64,000 nt of DNA from Euborellia annulipes (Eukaryota > Arthropoda > Insecta > Dermaptera > Anisolabididae): the NCBI GenBank assembly GCA_023213315.1, contig JAKCPI010001989.1:1-64000 (forward strand), in the 5' to 3' direction. The translations under genes and the position numbers were made by a program. Every line of letters begins with the position of its first letter. Position 1 is the stretch's first letter. Of this stretch, positions 28,301-39,064 are shown in pieces. The notes under the pieces were generated by a model, which saw only the letters and a list, made by a program, of their open reading frames with translations, ran no database searches and was not told where the DNA came from.

Positions 28301-31300
28301 GAAGAGATGTGGTTGCTCCAGGAGAGATCAGATGTAATTGTCACTCCCAGACCATTAGAGTGCTCTGACGGTTGCAAACAAACAAACTTCCTATTGGTGT
28401 TTTGTTTATTTCCAAAGTTTACGCTCAATAATCTCAAAATGGCCTAGTTTGTCAAGTCAAGCTTGTAATGCAACAGGAGAGCGGCGTAGATAGAAAGTCT
28501 TCGAGCTGGAAGAACGCTGACCGAGATTTTAAGATTCTTCGGGTACCCAAGATGCATCCGTGGATGGAGGTATGACCTCTGGGAGGCCGGACATTGCTCT
28601 TTGGAAACGTGGATATGTTTTGGTCGAAAGATTTGTGGCCAGTGCTTTAGTTGGATATACAATACTTTACAAACAGTTGTAGGTAATAGTACATTTGGTC
28701 ACATAAAAAGAGATTAAGCGAATAAGGATAGAATATTTCAAATAATTTATTAAAATTATTTTTATAAAATTTATTTCATAATCCATTTGAGAGAAAGATT
28801 AACTCAAGCTGCCAACATATTAAGTGTTGTCACGTTTTCAGTGTTTTCCCCAAAACCTACAATCTTCAGACTTTCAAGTCTAACCTCAACAGGCATCTTC
28901 TCAGTTCCCGCAGTTGAGTTTCCCCTTTATGCTTCTCCTTTTGTTTTTATTTTCTTCCTGGCTGCATGTGACTATTGGTCATTATAGGTCTTCGGACCTT
29001 ATGCACCCATTCCAAAAAAAAAAAAAAAAAAAAATTTTACAACAACGAGAAACCGATAATTCAGCCTCAATCTTAGTTTCGGCCGAAACCATAACCGAAA
29101 CCGAAACTTGTATTTCCTATAAAAAATTATTATTATTTTACCTTTTTTTTTTTGAAATTTTTTCCGAAATCATTTTACCTTTTTTTTTAGGGAGACTAAA
29201 TTTTTTTCCGCACCTTTTCCGTTTTTGCAAATCATTTGACCTTTTTTTTGCATGCGAGTCTCATCCCATCTTTTCAGTCTCAGGTTTCGGCTACTTTTTG
29301 ACCGAAACCATGATTTTTGACCGAAACTGGCCGAAACCGAATATTCGGTCGGTTCCTAGTTCAGATCGCCAAAAGTTAGTAAAATTTTATTCTATTTTTC
29401 TTATTTTAATGAAATTTTTTTGCACAATTTTCGAATTCCTAATAAGCGTTATACATTTCTTTTATTCTGTTACTTCGAGAGACAAACCAACAAGTCCAGG
29501 CACATCAACAACGCCTCCCTCCAGGCTGCCATCAAGGCAGCGTTTGTGACCGAGAACACTGCACACGGCATGATCGAGGATTGAGAGTGTGCTAGAGGCA
29601 CAGGGCAGCTTTATTGAATAAGAAGTCTCAAAAAGGATCTCCTAATTGGGATATGAAAGCATGTGAGATCATGAAATTTACGCTGGCTACCGGCAGCCCA
29701 TTTAATGGTTAAAAAATTACGGGCCGGGAGTTCAAAAAAATACGGGCACTGGCCAAAAAAGATCGTCTCGTTCAGGGCTCTAGCTTACATTTTTTCTCAT
29801 TTAATATCGGAGCGAGTGATAACTCAGTTGCGATTGATTTTGCTCCATCTCCTAAACTCCAAGCACTCAACGACTGTTGAGTTAAAATCACCAAGTTATC
29901 ACATTCATTTAAAAATATTTTTTCAGCGATTCCATTCAGGAGAATCGGTGGATGAACTCGTTCTCCTAAAAATCATTAATCACTAATATTAATTGAAAAT
30001 ATATATTAGAATGATAGAGCAGTGGCGTCATTTCAACTTTTTCTTGGGAAGGGCAAATTTTTTTCTTGGGGGGGGGGGGGGCAAACATTTTTTTTCTTAA
30101 AATTTACTTACAAATATGTACTCAAATTGAGCCAAAAGATATTTAATTTAATTAATTGTTTAATTCTCTACAGTTTATATACTCGTAGATATATTTTGAA
30201 AGATTTTATCTAGGATAATATTTTATAAAAGTCAGAGCCCTTGGGGGAGGGGCAAATGACCCCCCTGCCCTGCCCTCCCACCCCCCAAATGACGCCACTG
30301 TGATAGAGACGGTTTATATTTTGCCAAATCATTACTATCAATACTATTAAAAAAGTAATATTAGATATAAAATAAACCAAACCTGATGAGGTATTAAATA
30401 CGTTTAAGGTTGGTGGGTTAAAACAAGTGGCCACTACGAAACGACTGTTTGCTGTTAAGAGATTAGCTTCTTGCCCTAATAGGGCACTCCATTCCATTTT
30501 CTCAACAGTATTTTCCTAGAAAATTAATAATAAATGACATTTGTGAACAATTTACATACGAAAAACTCAATTATAGTTGGTTATTTAGATTATTAAATGA
30601 TCTTGTGTTATTTATTGGCGAGGCTAAACATCCCATGGACAGCACGCCTATGCCCGGGAAAGTCTGGAAGTCCTGGGTTCGATTCGGGGGCCATGGGATG
30701 TTTGGCCTCGCCAATACTAATATCTAATTCAAATATATAAAATCTCGAAAATATTTAATAAAGAAATAATTTATTTTAAAATGGCAAATAAATTTTTTTC
30801 CCTTACATCTTGAGTGGAAACAAATCTCAAATTGGTTTCTACATGAAGTTCCTGACCATTTCCAATCTGAAACAAAAAAAAAAAAAAATATCGATTTTGG
30901 AACCAGTAAAAAGAATCTTCTTCTGTCCTCGCTTTATTCCCGCGATGCGGGGTCGGCGGACCTAAATTTTTCCCTCTAATCCTCATGTGTTTTTGCGACC
31001 GAGAAGGATAGAACAAACCGGCCCGTCGCACGGTCTGTCGCCTGTTGAAAAGAGGAAGGAAGAGACTAGAGCCTGTCCCAGATCGGGCAGGTCGTGGTCG
31101 CCCCAAAGATTTGGGCTCCTGAGCATAACCCGTAAAAAGAATCCAACTATCTTTTTTTTTTAAATATTCTTTTTAATTTATAATATAAAATAATATTATT
31201 AGTAGAGCCCAGAAATTAATGCCCAATCAAACCTTAAAATATGCATGCATTAATGCACTATAAAATGACCATGCAAGGGAAAAACAATAAAAATATGTTC

Positions 31301-34300
31301 TATAGGCCCTACCAATGAACAATAAGCAATTTCTCTAAATTATCGTTTAAAGACATGAGTTTATCTTAGAACACGTTCTTGAACGCCGAAAATGATTTTT
31401 CAACATCACAATAAGGCGCATACTTGAAAGAAGAAAATGAGGTTGATCTTTTACATTTCCACCCTTTTTACAAATGTCATAAATTTAAAATCACGATTTG
31501 AATTTATCAATATGCCTACACAAAAAATACCAGTCACGCCAAATTTTTTTATTAGTTTGTAAGGGAAAAGTGAAAAATTTGAATAAAATATAAATTAAAA
31601 AATATTGTGAAATCAAGCAACAAGTGTGAGGTCATCCATCCCCTTTCCACAAGTGCAAGATCTCATAGATGATCTCAACTACCCCATCCCCCCCCCCCAA
31701 GCAAAAGAAAGGAAAACATCTTTTTGCTGACCAAATAAGGACAAGAGCCTCGGTGACGATTCTCCACCCTCTCGCTTATTCATCGGTGATCACATACATT
31801 CTCCACTTCTACCCCTATCGTCGAACGCAGAAGGGAGAATGTGCCCTATATAAGGCGCTGGGTCTGAGTGCCCAAGTTCAATCGATCAATCAAACAATGA
31901 TCATGATCACACAACCATCCACTGTTCAAGGGGGTCTCATCGGCATTCCGCCGGCCCTTGTTCAGTATCTCACTAAAAACAAATTCAGTCATCTTGGATG
32001 GGCTGAAGCCTTGCCCATCTAGCTAGGGGGATCTCTAGGTGAATATGCCTGCCCCTACTAGATAAACTCCTTCATATCTTAAACCATCCAGCCAAATCCT
32101 GTCAAAAAGTTTGACTCCGCACTAAATGGGTGCAAAACTCTCTAACATCAAGAAGTATAATATTATGCCAGAACGTGAGGCCAACAAAACTACATGAAAA
32201 TTGGATCCTCGCCACTGACACCCCCAAGATCATCAACAGTACATGGACCAATTATTTAATACAGATAAGCCAAACATTATAATAAAAATTGTTATCTTTT
32301 AAAATATTGATTCAAAAATAAATGTAACAAATCTTTCAGCAACGCGAAGCACAATTATTTAAATTTAATAAAATATCTTTGTATTTAAAATTCTAAACTA
32401 TTATTTACCTTAATTCCCAGCCATCAAAATAAAAATTAACCAATAGCACATTACAAGTTCTATGGTTGACCATGTCGATCTGCCTATCAATTTCAATTAA
32501 TAATTTGAATTTGTTTTTCTGCTAATAAATTTCTAATATATTTAACAATTATACTTACTGGAAATGGTCTACAGGGCATATGGGCCAAAATTTGCGTTTC
32601 CATTGTGTAAGGGAACTTGGAAACGGGAAGTGAAGCCCTTTCAATCAGATTATCAGCACCTGTCGAAGTACTTGGGGGTCTGTGGGCCAGGGGGAAGTCT
32701 GAGATGCAAGTGCAATATCTCGTTTTGGGCCATGGCTAAAAAACGATTTATGAATTTATTTATAATAATAATTAAATGAATTAATAAATAAATATTTAAC
32801 CTGTCGCCTGGCGTTGATGTTAAATTTTGTGGCTTAATTTGCGTTTCCATTGTGTAAGGGAACTTGGAAACGGGAAGTGAAGCCGTTTCAATCAGATTAT
32901 CAGCACCTGTCGAAGTACTTGCAGATGCAAGTGCAATATCTCGTTTTGGGCCATGGCTAAAAAACGATTTATGAATTTATTTATAATAATAATTAAATGA
33001 ATTAATAAATAAATATTTAACCTGTCGCCTGGCGTTGATGTTAAATTTTGTGGCTTAATTTGCGTTTCCATTGTGTAAGGGAACTTGGAAACGGGAAGTG
33101 AAGCCCTTTCAATCAGATTATCAGCACCTGTCGAAGTACTTGCAGATGCAAGTGCAATATCTCGTTTTGGGCCATGGCTAAAAAACGATTTATGAATTTA
33201 TTTATAATAATAATTAAATGAATTAATAAATAAATATTTAACCTGTCGCCTGGCGTTGATGTTAAATTTTGTGGCTTAATTCGCCGTTTATTATTAGAGT
33301 TGCCAGCTGGTAGGCCTACCGCTTTTTCTTCTTCTGGTTTCTTAAAAACAAAAAAACTGGCTATTAGAAGGTTTTGACTTTGGTGAGTTGATGCTTTTTA
33401 TAATAATCGATTCAACTACTTAAAAATCTGAATATTCGTATATATGCGAAGCTTTTTTTGCAGGGTGGCAGGGTGGTTCGGTTAAAACCACTGGTTAAAA
33501 CTGGTTTTAATCAAATTTCGACCAGTGGTTTTTATTGAAATTAACAAATTTCATATAGTATGCTTATATTTCGGGAAAATTACATAATTACATAAAACAT
33601 AAATGATTCAGAAATGGAAGATCTAAAAAAACTGAACTTAAAAATAACTAAACATAAACTTTATATTTACAAGAATTTTTGGCCAGTTGTTCTGTGCTTG
33701 TCACTTCAGATTTTTAGTGCCAGGATATTTTTTTTTTTTTTAATTTAATTTAAGGCCTTTTTCGCCATTTAGACCCCGTCCCTATTTATTGTATTCAATA
33801 CAATTTAAATTAATTTTTGGGGATGCGAACCCTTGACCCCTAGCACAAGAAACAAGCACATATGCATATATTTAGTTTTCGATAACACATAAGAACCCTT
33901 GAAATGCAATTTATAATTCGAGAGCAGAAAAAAGTCTCTTATTTTCGGAAAAAAAGTCGCCTTAAAAGTCTATTCTTTTTTAGAGAAAAATAGTTGGTAA
34001 AAATGTCTTTTAAAAAGTCGCTGTCAATTTTAACAATTAATAATATGAGAAAGTTGAAGAAATAGAAAACTTATCTCTCAATAACCGAAATATGGCAGAG
34101 TTCTTTAGAATTAAATAAACAAAAAAATTTAATGGTTGATTTTTGAATTTTAATCAAAATCGTTTTAGTGAATTTTGAGAAAATCGAAAAAAAATTGAAA
34201 AAGTGCATCAGTAAAATAGTGGCAAAGGTGGTATTATGGGCACCCATTTTGTTTTTTTACTATAAAAATTACAATAACAATCAAATTAAGTAGAAAATTG

Positions 34301-36707
34301 AAAGGAAGCTTAATATAACATTTGGTTAACATAGGATATTGTTATTATTGTAACAAGCCTACTAATTAATGAGCTGAAAAATGTTTTTCATTTTAAGTAC
34401 ATGTTGATAAAATTTGAAGATGTGCTGGTAATATGATCACCATGGTAGAAACCAATAAAATCCTGTTTTAAAGTATAAAACAAAGTGTATTATTGTGAAA
34501 AATAGAAAACTATTGACAAACTCGTTTAAAAATTAATGTCTAGTGGTCTAGACTTTACATTACAAAAGCTATTTACAAAAGTCACAAATATAAATGTCAG
34601 TATCACACCCTGCACATTCATTGTGGGACCACATCTCACATACCACACACTGAACCCAAAGTTCACCTCTACTGTCTTAAACAAAAGCCCAAATTACCCA
34701 CAGGTGTACATAATACCACCTTCGCCTATACAAGTACTTTTTAGACGAATTTGTTCAAAAGCTTCGTGTTACGAGTCAGGGGGTATCTAAAGTGGCCTGT
34801 ACACGAGCAATATGTGGCCGGCAATGATGGCTTGGCAACATTGCTCAATATTGAGCAAATATTGCCAGGAGTTTGTTCGTATTGCTCGGCAATATAATCG
34901 TATTGCTCGGCAATATAATCGTATTGCCGGCAATATAACCGTATTGACGGCAATATAGCCGCAATATGGCCCGCATTGCAACGAGTTGACCTCAAGGTTT
35001 TTTTGATATCGATGACTGAGCGAAAATAAGGCAATATTGCCGGGCAACACTGTTGCCAAAACATTGCAGAAACATATTTGGCTATATATTGCCCAAAAAT
35101 ATTTTGGGAAACATTGCACGGCAATGTAAATTTTTTATTGCTCGTGTATAGGCCCCTTAACTTAAATATAAAATTTCAACCTACTAGCTCTTTTCATTCT
35201 TGAAATATTTTGTTCATGAACAGACAGGCAGACATATACACAGACCAATTTGCGGGACTCACTTTTTTGGACTCAGGTGACCTCAAAACATGTATTTTCA
35301 TCGAAATCTCGATATTGAATTTTTGGCATAAATCCAATACTTTCTATGGGGCTAATCAACCCTTGCCCAATATAATTTAATATATAAAATCAAATCTCTA
35401 TAACTAAAATGCAAAAATTAAAAAAAAAGCATATTTTATTACAAATTTGAAAAAAGTAGCTTTTGGTTAGGTAATATAAATTGTACACAAGGTTATTTGT
35501 TTCAATTCATTTTATTGACTTAATACGCATTTCGACACAATGTGTGTCATCTTCAGAAGTTTACAAATGACACACATTGTGTCGAAATGCGTATTAAGTC
35601 AATTAAATGAATTGAAACAAATAACATTGTGTACAATTTATATTACCTATTTCAATATGTTTCAACTAGTGCCAACGGTCGCCAGTATCAATTTAATATC
35701 AATTTTAAAGTAGCTTTTTGCAAAAAAGTACCAAAAAAGTTGCAAAAGTCGTTTTTGAGAATCTCTAAAAACGTTTCTTTTTGTAAGTTCGGTGGAGATA
35801 TCTAAGAAAATCAGGAAAAGTCTCAAATTGACAAAAGTCGAAAGACTTTTTTCCTATCTCTACTTATTAATCAAGCAGAGAAATAATATTTGTTTCTATT
35901 TTGTTTATATTGCAACCATTTCTCTTATCCTTTCCTATGAAGTACAAGAGTGAAGTGGTTTTCAAACAATTTTTAGGGCAAAATGAGAATATAGCTTTTA
36001 TAGAGCATCTAAAAAATAATTGATTTATGAATTTTAATCAAAAAGGTTTGGCAAATTTGTAGTCCTATTTGGACCTAAGAAGGTATTAAAACGAGAAGTT
36101 AGGAGAGGTAAAAATGGCCGATATCGCGAACCAAAATTTCTCAGGTTCTTCTGAACCAAATCTCTTGAAACTTGACCATAATAATTCGGATGTATATTTT
36201 CATTTTGCCCTCAAAATTGTTTTAAGCATACCTTATTTACTCTTGTACTTCATAGAAAAGATAGGAGAAATAATTGCCATGGAAACAAAATATAAATATT
36301 TAATTGATATTAAATTGATACTGGCGACCGTTGAAACTAGTTGAAACATATTTAAATAGGTAATATAAATATTTTCCCATGTTTATAAATTTTACACCTT
36401 GAATTCTAATATATCAGCGGAAACTAAATATATGTCGACACAAAAAATATGGTGGGACCAGAGACACCAGATTTTTTTTCCTTTGATTGGCCGTTACTAA
36501 TTTTGATAGGCCTATAATTAGATTATCTTCAATCTGCTTTTATCCCTAGATATATCAACTTGTAGAAATTTTGAAAATAAATTTTGTATGTTAAATAAAG
36601 TAAAGGCGCTGCAAAAAAGATGAAAGAAGAAGAATAAATACCTTGCCGTGTCTGCTTTGTTTTTGACCATGTTTTCTTTTGCTGGCCCTCTTTCTATTTG
36701 ATGGCAT
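25307..36707 (-). CDS. Hira: HIRA-like histone chaperone, C-terminal part
   Basis: Exons in transcript order: 36707-36642 (tentative first exon), 33340-33243, 33177-33022, 32956-32801, 32679-32559, 30866-30807, 30515-30383, 27468-27363, 27295-27218, 26669-26512, 26434-26349, 25450-25307. All have GT/AG introns with matching phases, about 453 codons. Recognisable HIRA parts: a B-domain-like NNKRRIKPQNLTS (ASF1-binding in HIRA), EWSALLGQEANLLTANSRFV, VTKCSVNEQGEVLVVLSNG, and the C-terminal ARFYTQHGMESRLRTLCNNL / KILKIIAKNKKLKKL. HIRA deposits histone H3.3. The N-terminal WD40 propeller is not found. About 50 residues expected between exons 30515 and 27468 are also missing; an exon may have been overlooked or lost among the transposons there. 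Two exons are tandem duplicates. The stop codon overlaps the Gypsy target duplication. Confidence 0.65.
25786..26022. repeat. Palindrome with hammerhead ribozyme pair
   Basis: Arms from AGAAGGTACCCGAGAATAAA to the inverted GGTTCCTTCT. The left half carries an intact-core ribozyme on the minus strand. The right half carries CTGATGA but AAA in place of GAA. It lies in the last HIRA-like intron. Confidence 0.75.
25841..25877 (-). ncRNA. Hammerhead ribozyme candidate G
   Basis: Minus strand: TTTGTA, CTGATGA, short stem II GAC/GTC, GAA, ATAT, T, TACAAA. Stem I (TTTGTA with TACAAA) is perfect. Stem II is minimal. Confidence 0.55.
26152..26205. mobile_element. Short hAT-like foldback
   Basis: CCAGGGGCGTAGCTAGAG faces an inverted CTCTAGCTACACCCCTGG with only a C-rich centre. 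It is a minimal MITE remnant. Confidence 0.5.
27691..28680 (-). mobile_element. LINE (non-LTR retrotransposon) 3' fragment
   Basis: Minus-strand reading frames, broken by frameshifts, encode the C-terminal end of a reverse-transcriptase ORF: GLGVTITSDLSWSNHI, then IQRRAIRLIGDSTLTASLQS and SALSLFYRYYHGQCS. This is the typical tail of Jockey/CR1-type LINEs. It ends in a 3' UTR and a poly-A tail (poly-T at about 27691-27703). It lies in a HIRA-like intron. Confidence 0.75.
28832..29033 (+). mobile_element. Second, opposite-strand LINE 3' end
   Basis: Matches the 3' UTR of the preceding LINE in reverse orientation (CCCCAAAACCTACAATCTTC ... CTTATGCACCCATTCC) and ends in a poly-A tail of about 21 nt. 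The two copies face each other 3' ends outward. Confidence 0.8.
29040..29375. repeat. CCGAAAC-rich repeat
   Basis: Multiple copies of (A/G)CCGAAAC in both orientations, ending CGAATATTCGGTCGGTTCC. It is probably a MITE body, unclassified. Confidence 0.35.
29480..29585 (+). pseudogene. Possible transposase C-terminal remnant
   Basis: Less AT-rich stretch with an open frame reading KSRHINNASLQAAIKAAF and a stop 13 codons later. It has the flavour of a Tc1/mariner-type transposase tail, but no catalytic motif is present. Confidence 0.25.
30020..30300. mobile_element. hAT-type MITE with TSD tgatagag
   Basis: Best-preserved copy of the CAGTGGCGTCATTT family. It is flanked by identical tgatagag (30012-30019, 30301-30308). 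This fixes the family as hAT-type. Confidence 0.88.
30622..30716 (+). repeat. tRNA-like foldback
   Basis: Outer arms GGCGAGGCTAAACATCCCAT and inverted ATGGGATGTTTGGCCTCGCC. Inside is a tRNA-like T-arm (CCTGGGTTCGATTCGGGGG) with a perfect B-box core GGTTCGATTC. A complete cloverleaf is not evident, so I call it a tRNA-derived SINE or foldback, not a tRNA gene. Confidence 0.5.
31107..32540. other. HIRA-like intron, with a promoter-like block
   Basis: No exon fits the HIRA-like phases here. A GC-richer block at 31.64-32.25 kb contains CCTATATAAGGCGC at about 31840, a good TATA-box context. It may be a retroelement or cryptic promoter. Confidence 0.35.
32594..33281 (-). repeat. Three tandem copies of a 221-bp exon-intron unit
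   Basis: Copies start at 32594, 32841 and 33062. Copies two and three are 221 bp. The first is 247 bp because of 26 extra bp that create a polypyrimidine/CAG acceptor. Each unit holds one HIRA-like exon plus a short intron. The duplication junction fuses METQI to KPQNL in frame, at a shared AATT microhomology. Confidence 0.9.
33755..33850 (-). repeat. SINE-like repeat with B-box
   Basis: Minus strand reads GTGCTAGGGGTCAAGGGTTC followed by GCATCCCC, a B-box context. It then runs to GGGACGGGGTCTAAATGG. It is a relative of 15315-15430. Confidence 0.5.
34733..35345 (+). repeat. Dispersed 0.55-kb repeat split by a MITE
   Basis: The family sequence is continuous if 34791-35157 and one copy of the TAA duplication are removed: CAGGGGGTATCTAA then CTTAAATATAAAATTTCAAC, ending TCGAAATCTCGATATTG. 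Confidence 0.7.
34791..35157. mobile_element. PIF/Harbinger-like MITE with CAATATTGC iterons
   Basis: Ends AGTGGCCTGTACACGAGCAA and inverted TTGCTCGTGTATAGGCCCCT. It is flanked by TAA on both sides, a 3-bp duplication typical of PIF/Harbinger. Inside, TATTGCTCGGCAATA-like palindromes recur about a dozen times. It sits within a dispersed repeat copy, so it is the younger insertion. Confidence 0.7.
35474..35650. repeat. Palindrome with hammerhead ribozyme
   Basis: Arms from AGGTAATATAAATTGTACAC to the inverse. The left half holds an intact-core ribozyme (35518-35560, minus strand). The right half keeps stem II and GAAA but lacks CTGANGA. Confidence 0.75.
35518..35560 (-). ncRNA. Hammerhead ribozyme candidate F
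   Basis: Minus strand: ACTT, CTGAAGA, stem II GACACA/TGTGTC, GAA, ATGCGTAT, T, AAGT. Core and both closing stems are present. Stem I is 4 bp. Confidence 0.6.
35880..36480. repeat. Two dispersed-repeat pieces in inverted orientation
   Basis: A forward piece (GAAGTACAAGAGTGAAG through AATTTTAATCAAAA) is followed by a reverse piece (CTTGTACTTCATAG ... GTCGACACAAAAAATATGG). Outside them 35655-35705 and 36300-36345 are also inverted copies of each other, so the block is a nested foldback. Confidence 0.6.
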
Positions 36708-37433
36708 TGCAACCAATAATAATAATGTTAAATAATTAAAAAAAATAAGAACAATTAATTAATACCTAATGTGATATGAGGAGTTGAATGGAAAAAAGAG
36801 GGAATAAAAAAAAGCGAGGGAAACACCAACCTGAGACCAACCGCCAAAATCAACTACCAATCTCTAAAAACAAAGTCACTCACGACAGGCATAATATTTA
36901 ATTAACTTTCTTACACAGTATAAATTAATTAAACTAAAAATATATATATAATTATAATATTATAGGGCCTATTTATAACTTTTTATTTAAAATTTTGGGT
37001 AAGTGTGCAGCATGTTGGCAAAATTTATCACGCCGAGTATAATACACGGTTTTATACATGGATAAAACTATCACGTATAAAAGTAGGCGAATGTAAAAAA
37101 AATCTATAAAAAATCAACTCCCTGAAAAAACAGGTTAAAAGATATATGAATTTTATTTGAAATTCCAGTTAAATTTGTTTCTCGTCGGGTTCACGCATGC
37201 ACATCCGAGTTTAATACATCCCTCATAGTTTTATTTGTTTTATACATTTCATAGTTTTATCCAAGATGTTTGTATAAAACTATAAAATCATGTATAAAAC
37301 CCACTCTGGTGTCCGAGCTTTTAATATTAGTTTGTTCCCTGATACTATGGGCAGGATGACATGGCCTTAAAGTAGAGGATATTTTTTTATTAATGAAATG
37401 GGAATTTTGGATCGAAAAATGATTTGTCTCTAC

Positions 37434-37627
37434 CAGGGCCGGATCTGGGGGGGGGGGGGCAGTGGGTGCGTGTGCCCCGGGCGGCAGATATCAGGGGGCG
37501 GCAATTAAAGAAAGATCTACTTAAAAAAGAGTAAAATGATATGAATTTTGTATAGAAAATTTTAAGGAGGGGGCGGCAAATTAAATTTTGCCCCCCCCCC
37601 CTAAAAAATCTTCTAGTTCCGGCCCTG
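37434..37627. mobile_element. hAT-type MITE with TSD gtctctac
   Basis: CAGGGCCGGATCTGG at one end and CTAGTTCCGGCCCTG at the other. It is flanked by identical gtctctac (37426-37433, 37628-37635). A relative lies at 57709-57983. Confidence 0.88.
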
Positions 37628-37899
37628 GTCTCTACTCCCAGGCAGAGTTGGGTTTTATACATGATTTTGTAGTTTTATACAAAAATTCGCGGATAAAACT
37701 GTATAAAACTCGGATGGAAACTTGTTTAAAAATCGAAGCTTTATTCAATTCCAAAATTAAAACAATCCAGTCTGCATCTAACAATCAGAAGAGAAGCCAA
37801 GAAATTAGACTTTAGAATACAAAATTATTGAAACCTAAAACCTTATGTGTGTTACTTGCATTTAATTCTCCGATTAAATCATAATGTTTCAACTAGAGC

Positions 37900-38452
37900 C
37901 AGGGCCGCAGACAGACTTGACGGGCCCCGGGGCTACTTACTAATACGGCCCCCTCCCCCCCCCCCCCAAAAAAAAAAAAAAAAAAAAAACTTAAAGTTTT
38001 TTTTAGTATATAAAAGGCTATTGTGGCCTTCATGCCATCAATTTTTTACAGTTTTTGACACAACTTTTGAAATAGTTATACATAGCTTACAATATTTATT
38101 TAAATAAAGTTAATTAAATATTTTTCAAAATTTCCTAAACAAAGAGTTACAAAGTTTTAATTTATCGAGGCCAGATCCGGACAGAGGATTTCCGGGGGAA
38201 TCTGGGGGTATGGGAAATTTTTTGAAAATTAGCCACTGAAATCTGCGTTTTTAGCTATCCTGAGTCGTGACAAAGATCAAACTTGATTTGAGGTAAAAGG
38301 CCCCCTGATGAAAAAAATTTCAAGAAAATGATTTATTTTAAATTGAAATTTTAACCATGAAAATTATTTTTTATTAGAATTTTAAGGTGGGAGCGCAATG
38401 AGCCGGGGCCCCGGGGATATAGCCCCCCTGCCTCCCCCTGTCTGCGGCCCTG
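37900..38452. mobile_element. hAT-type MITE, TIR CAGGGCCGCAGACAG
   Basis: Begins CAGGGCCGCAGACAGACTTG and ends CTGTCTGCGGCCCTG. It is flanked by actagagc / attagaac (8 bp, two mismatches). It has no transposase. Confidence 0.75.
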
Positions 38453-39064
38453 ATTAGAACCATTGGTTACCAGTTTAAAATTAACCTGTAATTTTCCTTA
38501 AGCCCCCAATACCAAAAATCTTTTAAAATTTCCATATATCTTTTTTATTTGGGCTCTAATTAAAGTCGAAATATCAGAATATTAATATAACTACAGATAT
38601 AATTAACTTATGTAAGTTTCAATCAAATTGGGGATCTCAAAAGGGTAATTAGGTGTATTTTACAAAATTTCATCATCCCAAATCCTCCTAAAAAAAAATG
38701 TTCCTTTATGTTTTACTTGAATAATATTCAACAGTGCCGTAACAAGGGTATGAAGGGCCTGTGGCAAGCGTCTAACTTGCGCCCCTCACCCCCCATAATC
38801 CAGTGATTCCTAACCTTTTTTTAGCTAAGTTCCTCATTAATGATATATCACTAATCTGTGAATATACCCTGCTCATTTGCTCCTCCAGATTCGTTCTCCA
38901 AAATTCCCTAAACATAGGGGTTACCAAAATTTATATTCCACAAATCCCTCCTCTGGTTTAAATGACAGATAAATGAAATTATAAGTTAGCATTAAAAATA
39001 AAAAGAAATTGAAAATATGATTTTAAAAAAAAGTGCTGGAGATGGATTTGAACTTTTTTTTTTT
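38453..39064. other. No gene; detached foldback-element end
   Basis: From about 38930 the sequence matches the tail and tRNA-like end of the foldback element at 58100 (GTTACCAAAATTTATATTCC ... AGTGCTGGAGATGGATTTGA). The rest is AT-rich without recognisable content. Confidence 0.5.

Noticed and set aside
30622..30716. Genuine tRNA gene
   Set aside because: A B-box and T-arm are present, but there is no convincing A-box, D-arm or anticodon arm, and the flanks form an inverted repeat. It is better explained as a tRNA-derived repeat.
31669..32022. 117-codon plus-strand ORF
   Set aside because: No domain, splice support or codon-usage signal. It runs antisense through a HIRA-like intron, across a TATA-containing repeat-like block.
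32413..32495. Possible HIRA-like exon (VNHRTCNVLLVNFYFDGWEL)
   Set aside because: Including it breaks the phase into the next exon and meets a stop. Skipping it gives a continuous frame.
37390..37662. 90-codon minus-strand ORF
   Set aside because: It lies wholly across a hAT MITE with G/C runs, so the open frame is incidental.
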